In this document: positions 11,060 to 20,888 of the stretch, piece after piece
How the letters are laid out: every line of letters starts with the position of its first letter
How positions within the stretch are numbered: position 1 is the stretch's first letter
Source of the DNA: Colwellia sp.
Lineage (GTDB): Bacteria; Pseudomonadota; Gammaproteobacteria; Enterobacterales; Alteromonadaceae
Reading direction: 5' to 3'
Assembly (NCBI GenBank): GCA_013215465.1
Contig: JABSOW010000020.1
Span: forward strand, 1-64,000
Length of the DNA stretch: 64,000 bases
The notes under the pieces: model-generated
What the model was told of the DNA's origin: nothing
What the model saw: only the letters and a program-made list of their open reading frames with translations
The model's database searches: none
Made by a program: the position numbers and the translations under genes

Positions 11060-12484
11060 TTATTGCCGGTTGATATTAAGTTTTTTCATCCTAGATCTGA
11101 GGGTACTGTCGGGCATATCCAGTATTTTTGCGGCACCGTTATCTCCACCAATACGCCAGTGACAATTGTTTAATATTTCAATAATGTAGGCTTTTTCAAT
11201 TTCAGCGAGTGGCTTGTTTTTGGTTTTATTCACTTGATGACTTTTAGAAAAATCTTGTTGAATATTAAGTAGTTCTGAAGTAGACAAAATGACTTCACGC
11301 TCTAGAATATTTTGTAATTCTCGAATATTACCTGGCCAATGATAGCTGGCAAGTTTGGTTAAACTACGCTTGTTGATGCCTTGGATATTTTTATTAAGTT
11401 TATTATTTAGTTGTTTAAGTATGCCATGACACAATAAAGGAATGTCTTCGATGCGTTGTCTTAGTGCAGGTATGTTAATAGGAAATACATTTAAACGATA
11501 ATATAAATCCATTCTAAAAAGGCCTTTCTCGACCATAGCTAAAAGGTCTTTATTGGTAGCGGCGATAATTCTAATATCAACTTTAATGGTTTTACTGCCC
11601 CCGACACGTTCGAGTTCTCTTTCCTGTAATACTCGCAATAATTTACTTTGTGCTGCTAGCGATAATTCACCTATTTCATCTAAAAACAAAGTGCCTTTAT
11701 CGGCCAATTCGAAACGCCCCTTGCGTCGTTCACTTGCGCCGGTAAAGGCGCCTTTTTCATGACCAAATAATTCTGATTCTAATATATTGGCGTTAAAGAC
11801 GGCACAATTTACTTTGACCAAGGGTGAGCTACAACGCTGACTCAGTTGGTGTAAATTACGAGCAACGACTTCTTTTCCTGTGCCATTTTCACCTAAAATC
11901 AGTACTGTACTGTCAGTTTTAGCAACCAGCTTTATTTGCTGTAACATTTCTTTATAGGCAGGGTTATTACCTTCTAAACCTGAGCCATGCCATGTTTCAT
12001 TAATTTCATCTTGTAGGTAACTGTTTTCATCTTGTAATTTTTCTGTCAGCTCTTGTACTTTTTTTAGCGCTGCTCTGAGTTGATTATCAGCAAGTCGTTG
12101 TTGGCTAACATCGCGAAATATTGCGACTGCCCCTATTAGTTCGCCCTCTTTATAAACGGGGGTTGAAGTATACTCAACTGGGAAGCTGTTGCCATCTTTA
12201 CGCCAAAAAACTTCATTAGTTATTTTACGCTCTATGCCATCACGCATCGTGTTATAAATGTGACATTCATGACTAGGGTAGGGATCACCATTTTCATGGC
12301 TATGATGATGATATTCATGTATATTTTTTCCAAGTAAATCTGTTGCTTTCCAGCCTGTCATTTGCTCTGCGGCAGGGTTGATAAATACAGCATTACCGTT
12401 AATATCAAAACCATAAATACCCTCACCAACGGCATTTAATAATAAGTTTGAACTGACTAAAAATTGCTCAATATTATCAGGCAT
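11060..12484 (-). CDS. Sigma-54-dependent transcriptional activator with PAS sensor
   Basis: Enhancer-binding protein, 474 residues from the ATG at 12484. The N-terminal PAS domain (about 10-125, with INPAAEQMTGWKATDLLGK) is followed by a coiled linker, an AAA+ domain with Walker A GENGTGKE near 196, the sigma-54 contact loop GAFTGA near 246 and Walker B GTLFLDEIGE, then a C-terminal Fis-type helix-turn-helix (AAKILDMPDSTLRSRMKKL). The PAS stretch HEYHHHSHENGDPYPSHEC is rich in His and Cys and could bind a metal or sense redox; that is inference. An earlier GTG at 12529 lies inside the palindrome and is not preferred. Target genes are unknown, but ccoG is a candidate. Confidence 0.88.
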   Translation of the reverse strand: MPDNIEQFLVSSNLLLNAVGEGIYGFDINGNAVFINPAAEQMTGWKATDLLGKNIHEYHHHSHENGDPYPSHECHIYNTMRDGIERKITNEVFWRKDGNSFPVEYTSTPVYKEGELIGAVAIFRDVSQQRLADNQLRAALKKVQELTEKLQDENSYLQDEINETWHGSGLEGNNPAYKEMLQQIKLVAKTDSTVLILGENGTGKEVVARNLHQLSQRCSSPLVKVNCAVFNANILESELFGHEKGAFTGASERRKGRFELADKGTLFLDEIGELSLAAQSKLLRVLQERELERVGGSKTIKVDIRIIAATNKDLLAMVEKGLFRMDLYYRLNVFPINIPALRQRIEDIPLLCHGILKQLNNKLNKNIQGINKRSLTKLASYHWPGNIRELQNILEREVILSTSELLNIQQDFSKSHQVNKTKNKPLAEIEKAYIIEILNNCHWRIGGDNGAAKILDMPDSTLRSRMKKLNINRQ

Positions 12485-12526
12485 AAATTGGCTATCTCTT
12501 TTATTTTGTAGTGTGCTTTGATGTAA

Positions 12527-12540
12527 CACGATATGTCGTG
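12527..12540. promoter_or_regulatory. Palindromic operator-like site upstream of the sigma-54 activator
   Basis: CACGATATGTCGTG, the exact reverse complement of the site at 11018-11031, lies 43 bases before the activator ATG. Twelve of 14 positions are symmetric. The repeat at both ends of the gene suggests autoregulation together with control of ccoG. Confidence 0.5.
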
Positions 12541-12729
12541 GCTTGTTCTAGCTAGTTTAAGTCCGTTTTGCCGAAAAGAACAGTGAATGTTGGCGATTTA
12601 TTGTGTTTTACTTTTTGTTTTTATGTCAATCGAGTGGCGGCTAACTGTTTCGTCAATGTTACTTTTTCAGGCTTTATTGATTTTCATGTTTATTATATCA
12701 GGCAGCCGAATTAGCGAGGTTGATAAATG

Positions 12730-12755
12730 AAAAACGAACAAAAATGTCCGTTTTT
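12730..12755 (-). terminator. Terminator-like hairpin after sodB
   Basis: Arms AAAAACG and CGTTTTT are extended past one mismatch by AC/GT around a six-base loop. It is T-rich in both directions and lies 26 bases beyond the sodB stop, so it can end sodB transcripts. Confidence 0.55.
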
Positions 12756-12781
12756 TATCATCTAGATATTAGCTAGCAGTA

Positions 12782-13363
12782 TTAAGCAAAGTTAGCTTGA
12801 GCAAAATCCCAATTAGCTAATGCCCAAAATGCTTCCATATATTTAGGACGTAAATTGCGATAATCAATATAGTAAGCATGTTCCCATAAGTCGACAGTGA
12901 TTAATGGTGTAACACCGTCTTCAGTGATCGGTGTTGCCGCGTTAGATGTATTGACAATAGCTAAACTGCCATCAGCATTCTTAACTAACCAAGTCCAACT
13001 TGAGCCAAAGTTATTTACCGCACTATCAACAAATTTAGTTTGAAATTCGGCAAAAGAGCCAAAAGTTGTATTAATTGCTTCAGCTAAAGCACCGTTAGGT
13101 TCATTGCCACCATTTGGGCTTAAGCTATTCCAGTAAAAAGTATGATTCCAAATTTGTGCGGCATTATTAAAAATACCCGCAGAAGAAGATTTTACAATTT
13201 CCTCTAATGATTTATTAGCAAATTCGGTGCCTTCAATTAAACCATTAAGTTTCACCACATAAGTATTGTGATGTTTTCCATAATGAAATGATAAAGTTTC
13301 TGCAGAAATGTGTGGTTCTAATGCGTCTTGTTCATAAGGTAACGCAGGTAATTCAATAGCCAT
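12782..13363 (-). CDS. sodB: Iron superoxide dismutase SodB
   Basis: Cytoplasmic enzyme that dismutates superoxide. With the ATG at 13363 (GGAG seven bases before it) it has 193 residues, the typical SodB length. The four metal ligands are visible as His27, His74, Asp158 and His162 (DLWEHAYY). AAQIWNHTFYW, with Gln70, is the Fe-type signature rather than the Mn-type. It is transcribed away from grxD, with a long palindrome in the shared upstream region. Confidence 0.95.
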   Translation of the reverse strand: MAIELPALPYEQDALEPHISAETLSFHYGKHHNTYVVKLNGLIEGTEFANKSLEEIVKSSSAGIFNNAAQIWNHTFYWNSLSPNGGNEPNGALAEAINTTFGSFAEFQTKFVDSAVNNFGSSWTWLVKNADGSLAIVNTSNAATPITEDGVTPLITVDLWEHAYYIDYRNLRPKYMEAFWALANWDFAQANFA

Positions 13364-13424
13364 TGTGCTCTCCAATTTTCTTTATTTAGGTGTTTTAACG
13401 AATAAAGAGTGTGTTTTTCTGAAA

Positions 13425-13445
13425 ACTTGAGTAAAATACTCAAGT
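13425..13445. promoter_or_regulatory. Perfect inverted repeat between sodB and grxD, possible IscR-like operator
   Basis: Arms ACTTGAGTA and TACTCAAGT flank AAA. It lies about 62 bases before the sodB ATG and 186 before grxD. The spacing and the CTTGA/TCAAG core resemble IscR type 1 sites of gammaproteobacteria, which would fit the function of both genes; this is inference from pattern. A weaker CTTG-N4-CAAG lies at about 13578-13590, nearer grxD. Confidence 0.4.
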
Positions 13446-13630
13446 ATTAATTTTATACTATATTGACTACTTACTGTATAGGTTTTCTTGTTCTATTTTT
13501 CAAGTACTTCACTTAAAAATAATAATTAATGCGAAGTATTTATTATATTGAATTGAAAAGTGAGTTTTTGACTCCATAACTTGTATTCAAGAGAATTCAA
13601 TATAATAAGTATTATTTTTTAGAGGTTATT

Positions 13631-13975
13631 ATGGATACTATTGAACGTATTAAAGAACAAATTAGTGAAAATACAGTATTACTGTATATGAAAGGCTCAC
13701 CAAAATTACCAAATTGTGGTTTTTCTTCACAAGCATCACAAGCGTTGATCAATTGTAATGAGCAATTTGCCTATGTCGATATTTTACAAAATCCAGATAT
13801 TAGAGCTGAATTACCAAAGTATGCTGATTGGCCAACGTTTCCACAACTTTGGGTTGACGGCGAATTAGTCGGTGGTTGTGACATTATTTTAGAAATGTTC
13901 CAACAAGGTGAGCTACAAACTTTAATTAAAGAAGCGGTTGCTAAAAATAGCACCGAAGATAACAACGCTGAATAA
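13631..13975 (+). CDS. grxD: Monothiol glutaredoxin GrxD (CGFS type)
   Basis: Carrier of glutathione-ligated [2Fe-2S] clusters, 114 residues, in the family range. The CGFS active site is at residues 29-32, with the cis-proline stretch WPTFPQLWV and the glutathione-binding GGCDI further on. AGAGG lies before the ATG. It sits between sodB and a peroxiredoxin, an iron and oxidative stress setting. A terminator follows directly. Confidence 0.95.
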   Translation: MDTIERIKEQISENTVLLYMKGSPKLPNCGFSSQASQALINCNEQFAYVDILQNPDIRAELPKYADWPTFPQLWVDGELVGGCDIILEMFQQGELQTLIKEAVAKNSTEDNNAE

Positions 13976-13990
13976 GCCTTGAAATTTTTA

Positions 13991-14021
13991 AAATAACCAC
14001 AATACTTTATCGTGGTTATTT
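13991..14021 (+). terminator. Terminator of grxD
   Basis: A perfect 10-bp stem (AAATAACCAC with GTGGTTATTT) is followed by a T-rich stretch, 15 bases after the grxD stop. Confidence 0.75.
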
Positions 14022-14071
14022 ATTTTCTCAAAACTCTTAATTATTTATAACAGAAAACAACGGAGCACAAA

Positions 14072-14677
14072 ATGAGCGTATTAGTTGGTCGTCCAGCACC
14101 AGACTTCACTGCTGCAGCAGTATTAGGTAGCGGTGAGATTGTTGATAGTTTTACTTTAAGCGAAGCTATTAAAGGTAAAAAAGCAGTTGTGTTTTTCTAC
14201 CCATTAGATTTTACTTTTGTATGTCCGTCAGAGTTATTAGCTTTTGACCACCGAATGGAAGAATTTAAAAACCGTGGCGTAGAAGTTATTGGTGTTTCTA
14301 TTGATTCACAGTTTTCTCATAATGCATGGCGTAACACGGCAATTAATGATGGTGGTATTGGTCCTGTACAATATACTTTAGTTGCTGACACTAAACATGA
14401 AATTTGTCAAGCCTATGGTGTTGAACATCCTGAAGCTGGCGTTGCATTTCGTGGTTCATTCTTAATTGATGAAGAAGGCAATGTTCGTCATCAAGTAGTG
14501 AATGATTTACCATTAGGCCGTGATGTTGATGAAATGTTACGTATGGTTGATGCTTTACAATTCCACCAAGAGCACGGTGAAGTTTGTCCTGCCGGCTGGA
14601 ATAAAGGCGATAAAGGTATGACTGCTTCACCAGATGGTGTTGCTGCTTATCTTAAGGATAATGCGGATAAACTATAA
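14072..14677 (+). CDS. Typical 2-Cys peroxiredoxin (AhpC/Prx1 type)
   Basis: Thiol peroxidase of 201 residues that reduces hydrogen peroxide and organic peroxides. The peroxidatic cysteine is Cys51 in DFTFVCPSE and the resolving cysteine is near 172 in HGEVCPAGW. The length and the C-terminal tail fit the Prx1 subgroup, which usually depends on thioredoxin. No ahpF neighbour is present, so reduction by thioredoxin is inferred. CGGAG precedes the ATG. Strong terminators flank it on both sides. Confidence 0.94.
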   Translation: MSVLVGRPAPDFTAAAVLGSGEIVDSFTLSEAIKGKKAVVFFYPLDFTFVCPSELLAFDHRMEEFKNRGVEVIGVSIDSQFSHNAWRNTAINDGGIGPVQYTLVADTKHEICQAYGVEHPEAGVAFRGSFLIDEEGNVRHQVVNDLPLGRDVDEMLRMVDALQFHQEHGEVCPAGWNKGDKGMTASPDGVAAYLKDNADKL

Positions 14678-14765
14678 GTCTTTTGTCTCGTGTTAATTAC
14701 CTAGTGCTAATTGCCTAGTGTTAATTAACATGAGGAAATGATAGTTTAAGTTACAAGCTTATATA

Positions 14766-14800
14766 AAAAAGGCTAGCGTTCTATTAACGCTAGCCTTTTT
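14766..14800. terminator. Bidirectional terminator between peroxiredoxin and rnt
   Basis: A perfect 15-bp stem, AAAAAGGCTAGCGTT with its complement, around loop CTATT. A/T runs at both ends let it serve the convergent genes on both strands. Confidence 0.9.
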
Positions 14801-14818
14801 ATTTACTTAAAATTTAGT

Positions 14819-14848
14819 TCGTTATTCGTTATTCGTTATTCGTTATTT
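14819..14848. repeat. Tandem GTTATTC heptamer overlapping the rnt stop
   Basis: Three full copies of GTTATTC plus partial copies at each side span the 3' end of rnt and its stop codon. Copy number changes would alter the last codons of RNase T or the distance to the terminator. Confidence 0.7.
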
Positions 14849-15516
14849 TCTCCAGGCGTAGCTAGCGGCCAACCACCTAAGCCATGCCATTTATTGACAA
14901 TATGGCAAAAAAGCTCTGCAGTTTTTTCTGTATCATATAAAGCCGAGTGGGCTTCATTATTATTAAAATCAATGTCAGCAGCTATACAAGCTTTTGCTAA
15001 TACAGTTTGACCTAAGGCAAGCCCGGCTAATGTCGTGGTATCAAAACTAACAAAAGAGTGAAATGGGCTACGCTTTATTTTACAGCGAGTTGTTGCCGCA
15101 TTTAAAAAACCTAAATCAAAGGCCGCATTGTGAGCAACAATAATTGCTCGTTGGCAACCGGCTAATTTCATTTTTTTTCTAACTAACTTAAACAGTGCTT
15201 TTAACGCTACTTCTTCATTTACTGCGCCACGTAATGGGTTGGTTGGGTCAATACCGGTAAACTCTAATGCTTTAGGCTCTAAATTTGCCCCTTCAAAAGG
15301 ATGTACGTTAAATTGTATTGTTTCGTCTATAGAGAATTTACCGGTCACTTCGTCTAAAGATAAAACAGAAGCCGCAATTTCTAATAAGGCATCAGTTTGG
15401 GCATTAAATCCCGCAGTTTCAACGTCAATGACTACAGGGAAGTAGCCTCGAAATCTTTGTGCGAAAAGGGGCTTAGTTGGTTCGTTGTTGTCTTTTTTTT
15501 CTACACTTTCTGACAT
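14836..15516 (-). CDS. rnt: Ribonuclease T
   Basis: DEDDh 3'-5' exonuclease that trims the CCA ends of tRNA and matures other stable RNAs. The 226 residues fit the family (about 215-225). Exo motif I is [11 protein letters not shown] near residue 32, motif [12 protein letters not shown] and motif [14 protein letters not shown]. Its last codons overlap a heptamer repeat. It is convergent with the peroxiredoxin gene. Confidence 0.94.
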   Translation of the reverse strand: MSESVEKKDNNEPTKPLFAQRFRGYFPVVIDVETAGFNAQTDALLEIAASVLSLDEVTGKFSIDETIQFNVHPFEGANLEPKALEFTGIDPTNPLRGAVNEEVALKALFKLVRKKMKLAGCQRAIIVAHNAAFDLGFLNAATTRCKIKRSPFHSFVSFDTTTLAGLALGQTVLAKACIAADIDFNNNEAHSALYDTEKTAELFCHIVNKWHGLGGWPLATPGENNE

Positions 15517-15660
15517 GCTATTTTAGATAGTTGATGTTGCTACAAATTTGAAGTGATTATCTCAGAAAAAAAGAATAAAGACGAGGATGAAATAAATACT
15601 AGTGGTTAATATAATTACAATAAAGTGTTAAAGTTATTTTAAGGTAGGGCGATACAGAGA

Positions 15661-16626
15661 GTGCCGCCTATTAATTTTGTTGCAAAAACCATGAAAAAAC
15701 TTTTTCTTGAAACAAATAATTCTTTAATCACATACTGCTTAGGGTCTTTACCAAAAGTGAAGGTACTACTGTTTATTGGTGTGTTTTGTAGTGCTTTTGT
15801 GAACAATGCGCAAGCTGGAATTCGCCAATACAGTGCTAGTATTAATACCTCTCAATGGCGGTTAGCAAATGACTCTCGTTTACAATGTACCTTAGCACAT
15901 CAAATTCCTCATTATGGTCAAGCGCGTTTTTCAGCGAAAGCAAGTCGAAAATTGAATATGGAATTTGAATTAGACATGCTGCTTTTACCTGACAACTATT
16001 CTCTTGCTCAGGTTCGTAGTGAGTCACCTAACTGGCGCCCAGGCCATGGTGGTCGAGTATTAGCGGATATGAAGTTATATAAACAATTTAATCCAAGTTT
16101 ACCTAAAAAAGTAGCCTGGACTATGTTAAGTGAATTAGAGCAGGGCATGAACCCAACCTTTTACTACGATGATTGGCATAGTGAACAAGATAAAATATCG
16201 GTTAGCTTATCAACTGCACGTTTTAATAGTGCCTATAGAAACTTTGTTGCCTGTGTAGGTAATCTACTTAATTATAGCTTTGATGATATTTCCTATACGG
16301 TTTTAAATTACCAATCTAATAGTGATAAATTTACTAAAGCTTCGCAAAGACGTATTAATATGATCCGTGAGTATTTAAGTTTAGATCCAAATCTTGAACT
16401 GGTACTGATTGATGCCTATTCAGATAGTTATGGTGGTCGTTGGACTAACTTGAAGTTATCAGAGCGTCGCGCGTTAAAAATACGCGACTACTTTGTTAAA
16501 AACGGCATAAATGCAGATAGAATTGAAGCAAAAGGTTATGGAGAAAAACGTCATATTTCTTCTAATGATACAACTTTAGGTCGTGGCAAAAACCGAAGAG
16601 TAGTTATTCAAATGCAAAAAATGTAG
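15661..16626 (+). CDS. motY: Sodium-type flagellar motor protein MotY
   Basis: Periplasmic T-ring protein that helps hold PomAB stators in the polar flagellar motor. A long signal region ends near AQAG (about residue 53). A MotY-specific N-terminal domain is followed by a C-terminal OmpA-like peptidoglycan-binding domain (LSERRALKIRDYFVKNGI..., then GRGKNRRVVI). The start is uncertain: GTG at 15661 gives 321 residues and ATG at 15691 gives 311; neither has a good ribosome site. No other flagellar genes are nearby, as is usual for motY. Confidence 0.88.
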   Translation: MPPINFVAKTMKKLFLETNNSLITYCLGSLPKVKVLLFIGVFCSAFVNNAQAGIRQYSASINTSQWRLANDSRLQCTLAHQIPHYGQARFSAKASRKLNMEFELDMLLLPDNYSLAQVRSESPNWRPGHGGRVLADMKLYKQFNPSLPKKVAWTMLSELEQGMNPTFYYDDWHSEQDKISVSLSTARFNSAYRNFVACVGNLLNYSFDDISYTVLNYQSNSDKFTKASQRRINMIREYLSLDPNLELVLIDAYSDSYGGRWTNLKLSERRALKIRDYFVKNGINADRIEAKGYGEKRHISSNDTTLGRGKNRRVVIQMQKM

Positions 16627-16679
16627 CTTAACTCTTACATTTAGCGATAATTATTATTTTTTCAAATTGATAAATTGTT

Positions 16680-16725
16680 GAACAGGCCCGTCGATTCACA
16701 GTAATCTACGAGCCTGTTCTTTTTT
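16680..16725 (+). terminator. Terminator of motY
   Basis: GAACAGGC at 16680-16687 pairs with GCCTGTTC at 16712-16719, followed by a run of six T. Confidence 0.8.
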
Positions 16726-16785
16726 AAATGTATAATACCAATTCCATTAAGTTAAACGTACAATTGGATATTCAAGGAATATTAA

Positions 16786-18651
16786 ATGAAATATTTTTCT
16801 CGGCTATTAATGTCAGCGGTATTATTAATATCGCAATTATCATTTTCAGCGTCTGCAATATCATCGACATTAAATGATGCTTATACCTATGCTAATTATG
16901 ATCAAGTAATTACTAATCATCTTTACTTAGATTTAACTGTCGATTTTGAACAAAAATCATTATCAGGTTTTGCTGAACTATCATTAACCTGGCTAGATGA
17001 AAGTGCTAGCAAGGTGGTTTTAGATACTCGAGACTTGGTAATTCATCGAGTGTTAGCACAAAATAACCAAGGTCAGTGGCAAAAGGTTAGCTTTTCTCTT
17101 GCTAAACGTGATGAGGTTTTAGGTGCAAAGTTAACGATTAATACCGGCGCTAAAGCTAAAAAATTGCGTATTTATTATCACTCAACGGAAAAGGCGTCAG
17201 GGCTACAATGGTTGTCAGCAGAGCAAACGGCAGGCAAAGAAAAACCATTTTTATTTAGTCAAAATCAAGCCATTCATGCTCGCTCTTGGATCCCAATTCA
17301 AGACACGCCAAGTGTACGTGTAACTTATACTGCTCGCATCACTACAGACAAAGATCTATTAGCAGTAATGAGTGCTAATAATGAGCCTGATACGATGCGT
17401 GATGGTGATTATTTTTTCTCTATGCCACAAGCCATTCCTGCTTATTTAATTGCTATTGCGGTCGGTGATTTACACTTTAAAGCCATGAGTCATCAAACAG
17501 GTATTTACGCTGAGACTAATATTTTAGCTGCAGCGGTTGCTGAGTTTGATGATACCCAAGCGATGATTGACAAAGCGGAGCAAATGTATGGAAAATACCG
17601 TTGGGGTCGTTACGACTTATTGATCTTACCACCAAGCTTTCCTTTTGGCGGCATGGAAAACCCTCGGTTATCTTTTATTACGCCAACCGTTATTGCCGGT
17701 GACAAAAGCCTAGTGAATTTAATCGCTCATGAGCTTGCTCATTCATGGTCAGGTAATTTAGTGACAAACGAAAGCTGGCGTGATCTTTGGTTAAATGAAG
17801 GTTTTACCAGTTATGTTGAAAACCGTATTATGGAAGCGGTATTTGGTGAAGATAGAGCTATTATGGAGCAAGCACTTGCTGCTCAAGGTTTAAATTATGA
17901 AATTGCTGAATTAGCCCCAGGTGATACTCAGTTATACATTGACTTAAAAGGCCGTGATCCCGATGATGCTTTTTCTAGTGTACCTTATACTAAAGGTCAA
18001 TTGTTTTTAATGTATTTAGAAAACAAATTTGGTCGTCAACGTTTCGATGCTTTCGTTTTACAATACTTTGAAAGTCATGCTTTTAAAAGTTTAGGTACCG
18101 CTAATTTTGTTAAATATTTACAGGCGAATTTAACCGATAAATATCCAAACATTGTTAGTAATGAAGAAATTAACGAATGGATTTATGAACAAGGCTTACC
18201 TAGTTATGTACCTAAGCCGACCTCAACAGCCTTTAGTATTATCGATGAAAAAATAGCACAATGGTTAAGTGACGAAGCATCATTAACACAACTGCCAACA
18301 TCGAAATGGACACTGCATGAATGGTTGCACTTCATTAATAACTTACCCCTTGATATTAACCTTGAGCGGTTGGTTGCACTTGATCATGCCTTTGACCTAA
18401 CTCACAGTAAAAATGCTGAAATTGCCCATGCGTGGTATTTATTGTCTGTACGAGCAGGCTACGATGTTGTTTATCCTGCTATGTCTGAATATTTAATTGC
18501 CATTGGTCGCCGTAAATTAATTGTGCCTTTGTATAAAGAGCTGGCGCAAACAGAGCAAGGTAAAGCATGGGCGTTAACAGTGTACCAAAAGGCACGCCCT
18601 GGTTACCATGGTTTAGCGCAAGGTACTATTGATACTATTTTTAGAAAGTAA
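16786..18651 (+). CDS. Secreted M1 family zinc aminopeptidase
   Basis: Metallopeptidase of the leukotriene A4 hydrolase/aminopeptidase B type, 621 residues. The signal peptide ends near LSFSASA (about residue 24). [10 protein letters not shown] is the exopeptidase motif; zinc ligands are HELAHSW near 316 and the downstream Glu in [11 protein letters not shown]-terminal helical LTA4H-type domain is present (about 480-615). It probably removes N-terminal residues from peptides in the periplasm or outside the cell. It is a single gene between terminators. Confidence 0.92.
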   Translation: MKYFSRLLMSAVLLISQLSFSASAISSTLNDAYTYANYDQVITNHLYLDLTVDFEQKSLSGFAELSLTWLDESASKVVLDTRDLVIHRVLAQNNQGQWQKVSFSLAKRDEVLGAKLTINTGAKAKKLRIYYHSTEKASGLQWLSAEQTAGKEKPFLFSQNQAIHARSWIPIQDTPSVRVTYTARITTDKDLLAVMSANNEPDTMRDGDYFFSMPQAIPAYLIAIAVGDLHFKAMSHQTGIYAETNILAAAVAEFDDTQAMIDKAEQMYGKYRWGRYDLLILPPSFPFGGMENPRLSFITPTVIAGDKSLVNLIAHELAHSWSGNLVTNESWRDLWLNEGFTSYVENRIMEAVFGEDRAIMEQALAAQGLNYEIAELAPGDTQLYIDLKGRDPDDAFSSVPYTKGQLFLMYLENKFGRQRFDAFVLQYFESHAFKSLGTANFVKYLQANLTDKYPNIVSNEEINEWIYEQGLPSYVPKPTSTAFSIIDEKIAQWLSDEASLTQLPTSKWTLHEWLHFINNLPLDINLERLVALDHAFDLTHSKNAEIAHAWYLLSVRAGYDVVYPAMSEYLIAIGRRKLIVPLYKELAQTEQGKAWALTVYQKARPGYHGLAQGTIDTIFRK

Positions 18652-18784
18652 TTACCAATCACCTTTTTGCTGAATAAAGCTATTTGAGTTTCAAAAGTGC
18701 TTATTGACTAAGGTCAATTCTGCGCTTTTTCTTTAAAAAGAACGATTCAGTTTTAAAAGGCACAGGGCTGCAATCAGATAATTT

Positions 18785-18806
18785 AAAGGCTCAGTTGAGC
18801 CTTTTT
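18785..18806 (+). terminator. Terminator after the M1 aminopeptidase
   Basis: AAAGGCTC and GAGCCTTT flank loop AGTT and run into T residues. It lies 133 bases after the stop and before glnS. Confidence 0.75.
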
Positions 18807-18876
18807 GCTATTCGCTGCTGAGAACTCTTGATATAATACCGACAATTACGTTAATTATTTTTTAGAGGTTTTGTGG

Positions 18877-20550
18877 ATGTCGGAAGCTGAAAATCGTCCA
18901 ACCAATTTTATTCGTCAAATTATTGATGCTGATCTTGCCAGTGGTAAGCATAACTCAGTACAAACTCGTTTTCCGCCTGAGCCTAATGGTTTTTTACATA
19001 TTGGCCATGCAAAAGCTATTTGTTTAAATTTTGGTATTGCTCAAGATTACAATGGATTATGTAATTTACGCTTTGATGATACTAACCCTGAAAAAGAAGA
19101 CATAGACTATGTACATGCGATTAAAAAAGATGTGCAGTGGTTAGGTTTTGAATGGGCTGGAGATATTCGTTATTCTTCAGGTTACTTTGATGAGTTACAT
19201 GGCTTTGCTGTTGAATTAATTGAAAAAGGCTTAGCTTATGTGTGTTTTTTAAATGGTGAAGAAACGCGTGAATATCGCGGTACGTTAAATAAACCGGGTA
19301 AGAATAGCCCATACCGTGATACGTCAGTTGAAGAAAATTTAGCCTTATTTGAGAAAATGAAAAACGGCGAGTGCCAAGAAGGTGAATGCTCGCTTCGCGC
19401 AAAAATTGATATGAGCTCCAGCTTTATGTGTTTGCGTGACCCGATTATTTATCGTGTCAGGTTTGCCCATCATCATCAAACAGGCGATAAATGGTGTATT
19501 TATCCAATGTACGATTTTACTCATTGTTTATCGGATGCAATTGAAGGTATAACGCATTCTATCTGTACCTTAGAGTTTCAAGATAACCGCCGTTTATATG
19601 ATTGGGTTATTGACAATGTTTCAGTACCTTCGATACCACATCAGTATGAGTTTTCTCGCTTGAATCTTGAATACACCTTAATGAGCAAGCGTAAATTAAA
19701 CATCTTAGTGGAAGAAAAATTGGTTGATGGTTGGGATGATCCGCGTATGCCAACGATTGCTGCTTTTCGACGTCGAGGTTATACGCCAGCATCATTGCGA
19801 GAATTTGCTAAACGAATTGGTGTTACCAAGATGGAAAATACCGTTGAAATTAGCGTGTTAGAAGCTTGTATTCGTGAAGATTTAAATGACAATGCGCCGC
19901 GTGCAATGGCAGTACTTGAGCCAATTAAACTGGTGATTGAAAACTATCCAGCAGGCAAAACTGAAGCGCTAACGGTAAAAAACCACCCTAGTGATGAAAG
20001 CCAAGGTACGCGTATTGTACCATTTAGCGGTGAGCTTTATATTGAAGCGGAAGATTTTAGAGAAGAAGCGAATAAAAAATATAAGCGTTTAGTGATTGAT
20101 AAAGCCGTGCGCTTACGTGGTGCTTATGTGGTAACCGCTACTCGTTGTGATAAAGACGAGCAAGGTAATGTGACCACAGTTTATTGTACCTACAATGAAG
20201 ATACTTTAGGTAAAAACCCAACGGATGGCACCAAACCTAAAGGGGTCATTCATTGGGTTGATGTGCAAAAGTCACTGACCGCAACGGTGCGTTTATATGA
20301 GCGATTATTTACTGTGCCAAATCCTGCGGCAGAAACTGACTTTCATAGCGTGATGAACCCAGAGTCATTGACTGTCATTAACAATGCGAGGGTGGAGCCA
20401 TCTTTAGCGAATGCGAAAGCAGAGCAAGCTTATCAGTTTGAACGTCAAGGTTACTTTTGTTTAGACAATGAGTGCTTAGATAATACTAGCAATTTAGTAT
20501 TTAACCGCACTGTTGGTTTACGTGATACTTGGGCAAAAATAGCTAAATAA
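18877..20550 (+). CDS. glnS: Glutamine-tRNA ligase
   Basis: Class I aminoacyl-tRNA synthetase charging tRNA-Gln. From the ATG at 18877 it has 557 residues and aligns from [17 protein letters not shown] to LRDTWAKI with the E. coli enzyme (554 residues). The HIGH motif is [13 protein letters not shown], the KMSKS-type loop is LMSKRKL, and the C-terminal anticodon-binding beta-barrels are complete. The TTG two codons earlier is not preferred because AGAGG is well spaced for the ATG. A strong terminator follows. Confidence 0.96.
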   Translation: MSEAENRPTNFIRQIIDADLASGKHNSVQTRFPPEPNGFLHIGHAKAICLNFGIAQDYNGLCNLRFDDTNPEKEDIDYVHAIKKDVQWLGFEWAGDIRYSSGYFDELHGFAVELIEKGLAYVCFLNGEETREYRGTLNKPGKNSPYRDTSVEENLALFEKMKNGECQEGECSLRAKIDMSSSFMCLRDPIIYRVRFAHHHQTGDKWCIYPMYDFTHCLSDAIEGITHSICTLEFQDNRRLYDWVIDNVSVPSIPHQYEFSRLNLEYTLMSKRKLNILVEEKLVDGWDDPRMPTIAAFRRRGYTPASLREFAKRIGVTKMENTVEISVLEACIREDLNDNAPRAMAVLEPIKLVIENYPAGKTEALTVKNHPSDESQGTRIVPFSGELYIEAEDFREEANKKYKRLVIDKAVRLRGAYVVTATRCDKDEQGNVTTVYCTYNEDTLGKNPTDGTKPKGVIHWVDVQKSLTATVRLYERLFTVPNPAAETDFHSVMNPESLTVINNARVEPSLANAKAEQAYQFERQGYFCLDNECLDNTSNLVFNRTVGLRDTWAKIAK

Positions 20551-20583
20551 ATCGATTATTTGTCGTAAAAAAAAACAAATTTT

Positions 20584-20620
20584 AAAAAGCCAATAACACC
20601 CAGTTATTGGCTTTTTTTTT
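20584..20620 (+). terminator. Terminator of glnS
   Basis: A perfect 14-bp stem (AAAAAGCCAATAAC with GTTATTGGCTTTTT) is followed by more T residues. Confidence 0.9.
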
Positions 20621-20828
20621 AAATTTTTACTATACCAATTAAAGTAATGAATTGCTTATTCAACGAGAGTTAAAAGGTTTAGAGGAAAGGCTATTGATTG
20701 AAGAGAATGATTATTCAGGAAGAATGTGCTCCTGCATTCTTTTACGGCTAATAACACCATCCATGTAGCGTCCTTGTCAAAATCAATAACGCGGGTTTTA
20801 TTACGGGTATTTTATTTTAAACGCAATT
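20621..20828. other. Gap between glnS and the Fur box
   Basis: It contains an ATACCAATT-type repeat fragment at about 20632-20655 and a weaker hairpin AAGAATG/CATTCTT at 20720-20741 followed by TT. No coding potential was seen. Confidence 0.5.
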
Positions 20829-20847
20829 GATAATGATTGTCATTTGT
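20829..20847 (+). promoter_or_regulatory. Fur box upstream of the fagA-like/fumC pair
   Basis: GATAATGATTGTCATTTGT matches 14 of 19 positions of the Fur consensus, including the whole left half. It lies 42 bases before the first gene, where a promoter is expected. It suggests iron repression of this pair, as for the iron-independent fumarase operons of pseudomonads. Confidence 0.7.
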
Positions 20848-20888
20848 ATTATTATGTTTTTAAAATTTATACTGTAGTTGTTAACACT

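Noticed and set aside
12485-12529. GTG start of the sigma-54 activator gene at 12529
   Set aside because: It lies inside the palindrome, has no ribosome site and would add a 15-residue extension without family support; the ATG at 12484 fits the PAS start.
14690-14735. CTAGTGCTAATTGC-like short repeats after the peroxiredoxin gene
   Set aside because: Only two or three imperfect units in AT-rich DNA; too weak to call.
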